Source: Burkholderia sp. TSV86 (GTDB taxonomy: Bacteria; Pseudomonadota; Gammaproteobacteria; Burkholderiales; Burkholderiaceae). From it: 35,234 nt of DNA. The notes beneath the pieces were generated by a model. It searched no databases, was not told where the DNA came from, and worked only from the letters and a program-made list of their open reading frames with translations. This document shows, one piece after another, positions 1 to 6,122 of this stretch. Location: NCBI RefSeq assembly GCF_001522865.1, contig NZ_LOWB01000002.1, positions 1-35,234 on the forward strand, given 5' to 3'. The position numbers and the translations under genes are program-made. Within the stretch, counting starts at the first letter, position 1, and each line of letters opens with the position of its first letter.

Positions 1-223
1 CAAGAAGATCTACGACTCGATCGCCACCTTGCAGACGGACCTTGATGCGTGGCTCGACCAGTACAACAATGAACGAGAGCATCAGGGGCGCTGGTGTTAC
101 GGCAAGACGCCGATGCGCACTTTCCTCGATTCGCTCGATCTCGCCAAGGAGAAACTCATCCCCCATTGACGACTCGTACTTTGTCGGCCCGACTACCTGT
201 CAGATCAAGTCCCGGCTAATACA
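1..223 (+). mobile_element. 3' end of an IS481-family insertion sequence (partial)
   Basis: This is the terminal 223 bp of an insertion sequence. It ends in ACA at 223, after the putative terminal repeat TGTCAGATCAAGTCCCGG (198-215). The same 223 bp occurs in reverse complement at 35012-35234 with a single visible mismatch (C at 170, T in the other copy on the same strand), which defines the element's outer boundary precisely. It carries the 3' end of the transposase gene. The element interrupts an IS630-type transposase just to its right. The rest of the element lies outside the window. Confidence 0.85.
2..169 (+). CDS. IS481-family transposase, C-terminal fragment (runs off the window)
   Basis: The 55 visible codons end at TGA 167-169. 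They encode the end of a DDE (RNase H-fold) integrase-core transposase. The run DAWLDQYNNEREHQGRWCYG followed by KTPMRTFLDSLDLAKEK is the typical C-terminus of IS481-family transposases, where the NER-HQG segment follows the catalytic Glu. The start and the DDE residues are outside the window, so activity cannot be judged. An inverted, nearly identical copy lies at the right end. Confidence 0.8.
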   Translation, partial: KKIYDSIATLQTDLDAWLDQYNNEREHQGRWCYGKTPMRTFLDSLDLAKEKLIPH

Positions 224-685
224 GATAACGTGCTGTTCAACCGCCTCGCCCACAAAAATGCGGACAGGTTCCGCCATTGTGTCGAACCAAACAGCCACTG
301 CCGACGCTCCGTGCTCGGCGCCTACGGGCAGAACCGTCTGATTCGCGCCGCGCATGCACACTGCATCAAAGGCTCCGATATCGAGCAGTTCCTCGATGTG
401 CTGATTCGGCAAGACGACAGCCGACCCACTGTCATCGTGCTCGACAACGCGGCAATTCATCACAGCATCAGCGAGGAAACTTGAGACCGCTGGTTCAGAG
501 AACACAAAGCACTCCTGTTCTTTCTGCCGCCCTACAGCCCCGAACTGGACATGATCGAGATCGTCTGGAAGCACTTCAAATATCACTGGCGTCGCTTCGT
601 CAACTGGACCGGCGACACCATCGACGCAGAACTGGCCGACCTCTTGTCCGGCTACGGCAGTAAATTTCAAGTCAATTTCTCGTGA
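224..685 (+). pseudogene. IS630-family transposase remnant (5' truncated, internal stop)
   Basis: Reading frame 2 encodes the DDE endonuclease domain of an IS630-type transposase. VIVLDNAAIHHS carries the second catalytic Asp, and LFFLPPYSPELDMIEIVWKH carries the terminal acidic residue; both are family signatures. The frame has no start because the IS481 copy ends at 223, immediately upstream. It is broken by TGA at 482-484, within EET*DRWF, where an Arg codon (CGA) would be expected. The natural stop is TGA 683-685. It is a dead element on two counts: truncation and a nonsense mutation. Confidence 0.85.
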
Positions 686-1123
686 ACACTTACTCATTAC
701 CGTTCTCCCTCAAATCGCAGCGACGACAACGCGGTCCATAGCCCTGCGAACGCTCGCGTGCCGATGAGAAGATCCGGAATGAAATCCGATACGCGTAACG
801 AAACGTCGCCGTGGTGTGCTCGACCAAATTCGCTGACAGCTCATCGTGTACGCTCAGGCCCGACATCGTGCAGATCTCGCGGGCGTCTTCGTTGCTCACC
901 CGACGAGCGCGTCGGCCGATGTTGTGGCCCGCGCGATCGAGACTCCGCATTGAATCGCAAGACGCAGCGTCGTTGCAGCGGCGCGCTGTAACGCACGTGT
1001 ACAACGGGGTGAAGCCCTGCGTGACGGGCGTTCCGAGTTCACACATTAGATTATTCGGCGGCAGTAAGGAGAGGGCGGGTGCCGCCATTTATACTATTTC
1101 GATGTTGGCAGCTAAAAGGGTCT
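686..1123. other. Intergenic stretch, no supported gene
   Basis: There are 438 bp between the IS630 remnant and the next gene. Open frames exist on both strands, but none has a recognisable motif, a good ribosome binding site or sensible composition. The first few dozen bases probably include the end of the IS630 element. An AAGGG (1116-1120) just before 1124 serves the downstream gene. Nothing else was recognised. Confidence 0.5.
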
Positions 1124-1753
1124 ATGATGACGATCAATTTCCCAAATATAGAAGCCACGCGCGCTGATTTACGCCAGCGGCGTCAGCGTTTTTACAAGGT
1201 CTACGCGGCCCGGCAAGCGTTGATGGATGACAAAATCGAGGCAAATCCTGACGCGCTATTTCATCGGGATGCCGAGACGCAACGTGCGGTCGATCTCCAA
1301 AACGGTCTCCTAGAGGAACTGATCGAGCATGCGACGAAGCTTGTCGATCAGTTCAATGCAGAGCCGGGGTCTGAGGCATTCCATTACCTCATCGAGCGCG
1401 ACCCGATCCTTGAATCCATATTCGGTGTTTCGCCGATTCAACTGGCAGTGAAGAGCGGGACATTGCAGCGTCGTGTGATGGTGACGACTGCCGATGCTCG
1501 AAAGCTGGAATGGACCGGTTTGTTCCTTGCCAGTGGCCAGTTTGTCGGTTTGGAAAATCACGATGCCGAAGAGCTGCGGTCACCGCGCGAGCGCGAACTG
1601 GAGAACGAAGGCTTCTATGTCGATTGCGCGATTGATATCCAGCTAATTCAGAACGGCGAGCTAATCGATGGCACGAGGACAGACGACGGTCTGTTTTTTC
1701 CAATAGATGGGCCCCTCGCTTTTCTGAATCCGCATCGCATGGCCGGCAAATGA
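1124..1753 (+). CDS. Hypothetical protein, 209 aa
   Basis: I do not recognise this protein. It begins MMTINFPNIEATRADL; AAGGG at 1116-1120 lies 3 to 6 bases before the two consecutive ATGs at 1124 and 1127, so either could be the start. The first ~80 residues are charged and probably helical, with many Arg, Gln and Glu, and could form a coiled coil. The second half, from about residue 100 (GVSPIQLAVKSGTLQRRVMV), is more beta-like and ends near FFPIDGPLAFLNPHRMAGK. There is no signal peptide or membrane segment. Codon use is less GC-biased than in the operon to the right. It lies between IS debris and a convergent tssE, so a link to type VI secretion is possible but unproven. The uninterrupted frame in a decayed neighbourhood suggests a real gene. 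Confidence 0.55.
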   Translation: MMTINFPNIEATRADLRQRRQRFYKVYAARQALMDDKIEANPDALFHRDAETQRAVDLQNGLLEELIEHATKLVDQFNAEPGSEAFHYLIERDPILESIFGVSPIQLAVKSGTLQRRVMVTTADARKLEWTGLFLASGQFVGLENHDAEELRSPRERELENEGFYVDCAIDIQLIQNGELIDGTRTDDGLFFPIDGPLAFLNPHRMAGK

Positions 1754-1960
1754 CGTTCTTTTCGTTGCAGAGAATCGCATGCAAGCGTATTTCGGCGAAC
1801 GTGATCAGTGGTTCCGAATGATGGTGATCGGCCGTTTCTGCCGGAGGAGATAGTGGAAACGGCTGCGCGGAGGGACAGATCGAGGAGGGGGCGGTTCGAC
1901 CTATTATTACAGTTCAGTTGGGGAAAGCTACAACGCCGCCGCATGCGCCCCGACCACTTG

Positions 1961-2389
1961 TCACCCGCCGGGTTTCGCCTGCTGCCTGCGCTCCACCCGC
2001 ATGCGGCCCGGCGGCTCGAAGTACGTGCCGAACCGCACGAGGCCCGCCGTCTTCAGCTGACAGGTCATCTCGAAGCTCACCAGCACACCGGGATCGTCGT
2101 TCTCCAGAATCTCGACGTCGATCGAGCGGATGCGCGGCTCGTACTCGAGCAGCGTCGCCTCCATCTGCGCCTTCAGCACCTGGGCGGAGGCTGGCAGCGC
2201 CTTATAGATGTTCGTCAGGTCCGGCAGGCCGTAGTCGGGGAGGTGTTTAAGCGCGCCGGCGCGCGTGTTCAGAATGCGTTGGACATTCTGTTGCACGCTC
2301 AGGCACTCGAGCGTGCGGTCGTCATACGCGTGGATGGGTTCACCACCGATGTGGCCCAGCAGCATGTCGTAGAGCGACGGTCCCGGCAT
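1961..2389 (-). CDS. tssE: Type VI secretion baseplate subunit TssE (gp25-like)
   Basis: This 142-aa protein matches the gp25/TssE family, a wedge component of the cytoplasmic T6SS baseplate from which the TssB/TssC sheath polymerises. Diagnostic is NTRAGALKHLPDYGLPDLTN at about residues 41-60, the conserved TR-G---HLPDYG-PD block. It is followed by an alpha/beta region with EPRI, typical of gp25 folds. Length is normal for the family. The start ATG (complement of 2387-2389) lies within the 3' end of the tssH reading frame, a 50-bp overlap, which implies co-transcription with tssH from the right. Because tssH is destroyed and no other tss genes are in the window, this gene is probably an orphan, unless another T6SS locus uses it. 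Confidence 0.85.
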   Translation of the reverse strand: MPGPSLYDMLLGHIGGEPIHAYDDRTLECLSVQQNVQRILNTRAGALKHLPDYGLPDLTNIYKALPASAQVLKAQMEATLLEYEPRIRSIDVEILENDDPGVLVSFEMTCQLKTAGLVRFGTYFEPPGRMRVERRQQAKPGG

Positions 2390-3027
2390 CAGTCGCTCCC
2401 GTTACGTGCCGGGCACCGTGCGCGGCCACGCCCGCCGCTTCGTCGCGATCGACGAACTCGATCGTCAGCTCGCCCTCGGCCGAACTCGACAGCGCGATCC
2501 TCGCGGGCGCCGCGCCGCTGGCCATGCGCGCCAGCAACTCGCGCGACACGGTCGGCAGGATGCATTGATTGAGAAACGCATCGACGTTGCGCGCGCCGGA
2601 TTCGTGAGAAAGACACAGCTCGGCCATCGCGCCGATCAGCGACGCGTCGCACGTCAGTTCGACATCGTGTTGCCGGCGCAGGCGATCCGCGACCTTGTCA
2701 AGTTTCAAGTGAACGATCGACGCGAGCGCGGCCGCATCGAGCGGCCGGTAGACCAGCGTCTGGAAGCGCGCGAGCAGCGCCGACTGGAAGTGCGTGACGA
2801 GCTGCGGGTGAATCGCGTCGAGCAGTGCGGTCTGCGCGATCTCGGGATTGTCTAAAACCGCTTCGTCGATCTGCGTACTGCCCAGATTGGACGTCATCAG
2901 GATCACGCAGTGGCGGAAGTCGATCTCGCGCCCCTCGCCGTCGCGCATCGTGCCGCGATCGAACACCTGGTAAAAGAGGTCGAGCACGTCGCGATGCGCC
3001 TTCTCGATCTCGTCGAGCAACACGACG
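2340..3027 (-). pseudogene. tssH: TssH/ClpV C-terminal fragment
   Basis: This is the C-terminal part of the AAA+ ATPase ClpV, which disassembles contracted T6SS sheaths. It starts abruptly at VVLLDEIEKAH (Walker B) directly against an IS3-type end at 3028. It continues through VILMTSNLGS, the sensor region, and the small D2 subdomain with HFQSALLARFQTLVYRPL and SGARNVDAFLNQ. The frame runs to a stop at 2340-2342, overlapping tssE. It has no start of its own. The missing part includes the GYVGYG-type pore loop expected just upstream of this point. With the other fragment at 3211-3498 it represents one broken gene. Confidence 0.85.
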
Positions 3028-3210
3028 TGAACCGCCCCGGGAATCGTGGAGGCTGGTTGGTTTAAGTTGATGGGGGTTCAGCGGCAGCTGTTTCAAGTTG
3101 CCGATAGTAGTTTGCCTCAGCTTCGGCGGGCGGGATATAGCCGAGGGGTTCCATCAACCGATGATGATTGAACCAGGCCACCCACTGCAGCGTTGCCAGT
3201 TCAACGGATT
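3028..3210 (-). mobile_element. IS3-family remnant: end of transposase orfB inside tssH
   Basis: On the minus strand this encodes VELATLQWVAWFNHHRLMEP and then LGYIPPAEAEANYYRQL, the C-terminus of an IS3-family (IS51/IS407-like) OrfB integrase. It ends at a stop near 3063. The terminal sequence TGAACCGCCCCGGGAATCG begins at 3028 and looks like the element's outer inverted repeat. The inner side fuses directly to the tssH frame (NMSEYQES then VELATLQW); the exact junction within about 3200-3215 is ambiguous. Compared with intact ClpV proteins, about 30 codons of tssH are missing at this site, so insertion was accompanied or followed by a deletion. Confidence 0.75.
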
Positions 3211-3498
3211 CCTGATACTCCGACATATTGATCGTCGTGAGCGCCGCTTCGCCGCCAAACAGCAGATCGGCCAGCGCGAGTGCTGTTTCCGTCTTCCCGA
3301 CACCGGACGGTCCGGCGAGCAGGAACACGCCGAGCGGCGCGTGCTCGCTTTTCAGGCCCGCCTTCGCGGTGCGCAGACTCTCGGCCAGCGCGGCGAGCGC
3401 ATTGTCCTGCGCCACCACGCGCTGGGCGAGCTGCGCCTCGAGCGTGAGCAGGCTCTGCAATTCGTTCTCGACGAGGTGGCCGACCGGCACGCCCGTCC
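3211..3498 (-). pseudogene. tssH: TssH/ClpV middle fragment (Walker A of D2)
   Basis: On the minus strand the frame reads TGVPVGHLVENELQSLL, the start of the second AAA+ domain. It continues with the Walker A motif GPSGVGKTETALALADLL and TTINMSEYQES, all hallmarks of ClpV/ClpB D2. It is cut on one side at about 3498 by an IS end starting TGTAGCAAC, and on the other at about 3211 by an IS3 remnant. The N-terminal domain, D1 and the middle region (some 500 residues in normal ClpV) are absent from the window. No functional product is possible from this locus. Confidence 0.85.
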
Positions 3499-3740
3499 TG
3501 TAGCAACTGCGATGGGGTGCAGAAGCTGGACTTGCCCCTGCATACCGGACCCGCGGTCACGCTAAGGTTGGAGAATTTGCTTGCTGGCGAAACTCGCGCG
3601 GCGAGCGGTATTTCAGGGCGCTGTGCGGATGCGACTCGTTGTAGTGGTCGAAGGCAACGGTTAAGTTCTGCAGCGCCGTTCTGGCGTCGGGCTTGGACAT
3701 TCACGATACGTAATCACGCTTCATCGTTTTGATGAAGCGC
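3499..3740 (-). mobile_element. IS2-like (IS3-family) remnant: end of transposase orfB
   Basis: The minus strand encodes AERFIKTMKRDYVS, a TGA (complement of 3704-3706), then [13 protein letters not shown] and [20 protein letters not shown]. This is the C-terminus of an IS3-family OrfB of the IS2/ISPsy-type subgroup, with [16 protein letters not shown] as its signature. It stops at 3557-3559. The element end is taken as TGTAGCAACTGCG at 3499, where the tssH frame resumes. The internal TGA and the loss of the whole N-terminal part mark it as dead. Its inner end is fused in frame to a different IS3 element at about 3740. Confidence 0.7.
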
Positions 3741-3925
3741 TCGGCCAACGATTCGAACCAATGCAGGTTCAGGCATTCGTCCCTGAACGAGCCGTTGAAT
3801 GTCTCGATGAAGCTGTTGTCGGTCGGCTTGCCTGGCCGGCTGAAGTCGATCTGCACCTTGTAATGGTAGGCCCACATGTCCAGTAGGCGATCCACGATGT
3901 AGCTCACTGTCTGTCTCTTCAGCGC
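3741..3925 (-). pseudogene. IS407-like (IS3-family) orfB remnant with internal deletion
   Basis: The minus strand encodes RLLDMWAYHYKVQIDFSRPG and then KPTDNSFIETFNGSFRDECL, the central integrase-core segment of an IS407-group OrfB containing the last catalytic Glu (FIETFNG). It is preceded by only a few residues resembling the OrfB start (ALKRQTVSYIVD), so most of the N-terminal half including the DD part is deleted. Downstream it joins the IS2-like piece after NLHWFESL. It lies directly after orfA (3919-4197), as expected for an IS3-type element. Confidence 0.65.
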
Positions 3926-4197
3926 GGGCGCGGCCATTTGTTGGTGGCGATATCCTGCAGGATGGCCTTGTCCAGACTCAATTTCGCGACCCGCTTCCTG
4001 AGCCGCTCGTTCTCGTCCTGGCGTTGCTTCAGTTCGCGGGCCTGGTTCGATTCCAGGCTCGCGTACTGCTTCTTCCACCGGTAATACGTCTGCTCCGATA
4101 TCCCAAGCTGCCTAACCAGATCCGTCACCGGCATGCCCAGCTCAGCCTGCTTGAGCGCGGCCACGATCTGCTCCACCGAGCATTGCCTGCGCTTCAT
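3919..4197 (-). CDS. IS3-family transposase OrfA (IS407-like), apparently intact
   Basis: This 92-aa protein is the helix-turn-helix DNA-binding component of an IS3-type transposase. It has EQIVAALKQAELGMPVTDLV and then RQLGISEQTYYRWKKQYASL, the classical OrfA HTH, followed by a leucine-zipper-like stretch (ELKQRQDENERLRKRVAKLS) that mediates oligomerisation. The ATG complementary to 4195-4197 is preceded by GGGAGG at a spacing of about 8 and was preferred over a TTG two codons upstream. Its C-terminus (IATNKWPRPR) diverges from the usual LQDVLSKKW, probably because the adjacent deletion has moved the stop. Without a complete OrfB it cannot transpose. Confidence 0.75.
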   Translation of the reverse strand: MKRRQCSVEQIVAALKQAELGMPVTDLVRQLGISEQTYYRWKKQYASLESNQARELKQRQDENERLRKRVAKLSLDKAILQDIATNKWPRPR

Positions 4198-4260
4198 CGC
4201 CAACCTCCCGTTCCTATTGGGAAAATTGCCTCCGAAACACTCGCATTCATTTGTGCCCAG

Positions 4261-4838
4261 GATTTCTAGAGCAGATCAAGCCACCCGTTCTCCAGGCCTT
4301 GAACTCGCAGGCGGATGCGGGTGATCGCCGTGATGTTACTAACCAGATTTCATATTAAAAATGCCGTGTTTTATAACAATAATGTCGCATTTATTTCAAG
4401 GTGAAAGTTATATTTGTTTGTAGAATTCATGGAAAAATGAAGATATTAAAAATCGGTTGTTTTGTTTATTTTTTGGGGCCTGATTGATGGAAGCTTCGCG
4501 GCGCATAGTTTGATGCAGATGTTTTGATTCATTTTCACGGTACGAAATCGAGGTGTGAAAGTGTAAAAATTTTCTCATTTAGTTTGAGTTGGCATTGAAT
4601 TAATTTATGAAATTTTTCATCTTTATATCATGATGGTGATTTTTCTTATTGTGAAATATGCAGCCAAATATGAGCCAGGATGAGGGGGTAAATAGTAGAA
4701 AATGATCAAAGAAAGGCGGTGTGCCATCCGCCAAGCAGTTTTATTTATTGGTCGTTTAAGTTGGCCGCCGGCATGTCATGGCAGTTCGACCTGCTTGCGC
4801 GCATCTTGTCGCGACTGAACAGACGAGGCTGTTACAGA
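4261..4838 (+). promoter_or_regulatory. AT-rich upstream region of the biosynthetic operon
   Basis: From about 4330 to 4740 the base composition falls sharply: counted lines 4381-4440 and 4561-4620 have about 27% and 22% G+C, against well over 60% in the flanking genes. There are repeated A/T tracts and no convincing gene. It separates the IS debris from the first biosynthetic gene and is the only sizeable non-coding stretch ahead of the operon, so it most likely holds the promoter. AT-rich islands of this kind are typical binding sites for H-NS/MvaT/Bv3F-type silencers (inference). I found no clear lux box or other named operator. Confidence 0.55.
4584..4611 (+). promoter_or_regulatory. Candidate sigma-70 promoter
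   Basis: TTGAGT at 4584-4589 and TATGAA at 4606-4611 are separated by 16 bp and each match four of six consensus bases. The stretch lies in the AT-rich island, about 230 bp before the chosen start of the acyltransferase gene. In such AT-rich DNA chance matches are common, so this is only one plausible candidate. Confidence 0.25.
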
Positions 4839-5744
4839 ATGAACATTGCCTACGTTTTTCCTGGTCAAGGCTCCCAGTTCAAAGGGATGGGCGCTGGTGT
4901 CCTCGATGCGTTTCCGCAGTACGTCGCGCAAGCGGACGAGATCCTCGGGTATTCGATCCGATCGTTATGCATGGACGATCCGCGCGGCGTGCTGTCCCTG
5001 ACCGAATATACGCAGCCCGCGCTATATACGATCGGCGCACTGATGTACCTCGAACGGCTGCGCCGCGTCAATCCAGTGCGTGTGGCTTGGCTTGCCGGCC
5101 ATTCGCTCGGTGAATACTGCGCACTGTTCGCGGCCGGCGCGTTCGATTTTGCGACGGGTCTGCGGCTTGTCAAACATCGCGGCGAACTGATGAGTCGGGC
5201 GCCGAAGGGCGCGATGGCGGCGGTTATTGGAATGAGTTCCGATGCGATTCGTGAGCGTTTGCGCGATGCGAACCTCGAATCGATCGATCTTGCCAACATC
5301 AATTCGGGCAAGCAAATCGTCCTGTCTGGTCTGCATGACGAGATTCACGCGCCCGATACGGCCGCGCTATTCGATGGGGCGGGTGCAACATTCGTACCGC
5401 TGAACGTTAGTGCGGCATTCCACTCGCGCTATATGCGTGACATCGAGCGCGAATTCCATACTTACCTGTCCGGCTTTACGCTGAAGCCCCTCACGACGGA
5501 CGTGATCGCGAACGTGACCGCGCGTCCGTATCCGCGTGAAGGGTATGCCGAACTGTTGAGCCGGCAGATTTCGAGTCCGGTCAAATGGTACGAGACGGTA
5601 TCGTGGCTGCTGGCTCGCGGCTGCCTGCAGATCGAACAGATCGGCCCGGGCGCGGTGCTGACGAGACTCACGGACGCGATCAAGGCGCAGCCGATGTCGA
5701 TTGCTCCTGAGCCAGCCGATTCCGTCGCGGCAGACACCGCATAG
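4839..5744 (+). CDS. Discrete malonyl-type acyltransferase (trans-acting AT)
   Basis: This 301-aa FabD-like acyltransferase is predicted to transfer malonyl from malonyl-CoA to ACPs of the AT-less PKS modules encoded downstream. Visible motifs: GQGSQ at residues 9-13, the nucleophile elbow GHSLGEY with Ser89, Arg114 in KHRGELM, and SAAFHS with His195. The AFHS form is that of malonyl-selective enzymes (methylmalonyl-type ATs usually have YASH). Length and the C-terminal IGPGAVLTRL are normal. The ATG at 4839 was chosen because homology starts there (MNIAYVFPGQG) and GAGG lies 10 bases upstream. In-frame upstream starts exist at 4719 (GTG) and 4773 (ATG) but would add a non-conserved extension. 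It is the first gene of the operon; a 150-bp gap follows before the small ORF. It could in principle double as FabD, but its position argues for a dedicated role. Confidence 0.9.
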   Translation: MNIAYVFPGQGSQFKGMGAGVLDAFPQYVAQADEILGYSIRSLCMDDPRGVLSLTEYTQPALYTIGALMYLERLRRVNPVRVAWLAGHSLGEYCALFAAGAFDFATGLRLVKHRGELMSRAPKGAMAAVIGMSSDAIRERLRDANLESIDLANINSGKQIVLSGLHDEIHAPDTAALFDGAGATFVPLNVSAAFHSRYMRDIEREFHTYLSGFTLKPLTTDVIANVTARPYPREGYAELLSRQISSPVKWYETVSWLLARGCLQIEQIGPGAVLTRLTDAIKAQPMSIAPEPADSVAADTA

Positions 5745-5796
5745 CTGGCAGAACGCTCACTTGAGGGCGGCGCCGGACAGCGCCGCAAGGCAAAGG

Positions 5797-5818
5797 CTGG
5801 GTTTCGCGCGAAACCCAG
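5797..5818. promoter_or_regulatory. Perfect 22-bp palindrome in the AT-to-small-ORF gap
   Basis: The half-site CTGGGTTTCGC is followed directly by its exact reverse complement. It lies 52 bp after the AT stop codon. A second, shorter palindrome (CTGCGCGCGCAG, 5826-5837) follows 7 bp later. No T-run follows, so it is not a standard Rho-independent terminator. It could be a dimeric regulator site, a processing or pausing hairpin, or a chance palindrome. Confidence 0.35.
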
Positions 5819-5894
5819 TGCTGGTCTGCGCGCGCAGCAGCCAAGCCGTTCTTTGCACACCAGCATTGATGTCGGAGTAACAAGGAGAGACTCA

Positions 5895-6122
5895 ATGATT
5901 TTCGATGTGAGGTGGTTAGTTCGCAGTGTCAGCCGGGATCTGCGGAGAAGCAGATGCTCGATATGCCATCGGTGCGCGGCGCCCAGTGACGCCAACGCAC
6001 GAAACGTTGAGCAAGGAAAAGAGCGGGCGTCTTGCTCTTTATCCGCCATGGCGGGCCAAGCGCTTCGGCTTGTCTGTTTCGTCAGTCAGGGAGGCGGCCG
6101 AAATCTGGGAAGCATGTCATGA
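5895..6122 (+). CDS. Small ORF of unknown function, translationally coupled to the FAAL-NRPS
   Basis: This 75-aa ORF has an excellent ribosome binding site (AAGGAGA, 5882-5888, 6 bases before ATG 5895). Its TGA (6120-6122) overlaps the ATG (6119) of the next gene as ATGA, like all the other junctions in this operon. The product is basic and has a CSICHRC cluster (CxxCxxC) at about residues 21-27. Near its end, RLVCFVSQGGG resembles the N-terminal RLVCFPHAGGG of type II thioesterases, but the rest of such an enzyme is absent. It may be a small peptide gene, a leader that sets translation of the large protein, or the vestige of a thioesterase. Composition alone does not prove it is translated. 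Confidence 0.45.
   Translation: MIFDVRWLVRSVSRDLRRSRCSICHRCAAPSDANARNVEQGKERASCSLSAMAGQALRLVCFVSQGGGRNLGSMS

Noticed and set aside
690..1088. 132-codon minus-strand frame between the IS630 remnant and the hypothetical gene
   Set aside because: No recognisable motif, no ribosome binding site seen, and atypical composition.
4719..4838. 40-codon N-terminal extension of the acyltransferase from GTG 4719
   Set aside because: FabD-type homology begins exactly at ATG 4839; the extension (MCHPPSSFIYWSF...) has no AT features.
5797..5818. Rho-independent terminator after the AT gene
   Set aside because: The palindrome has no following T-run and virtually no loop.
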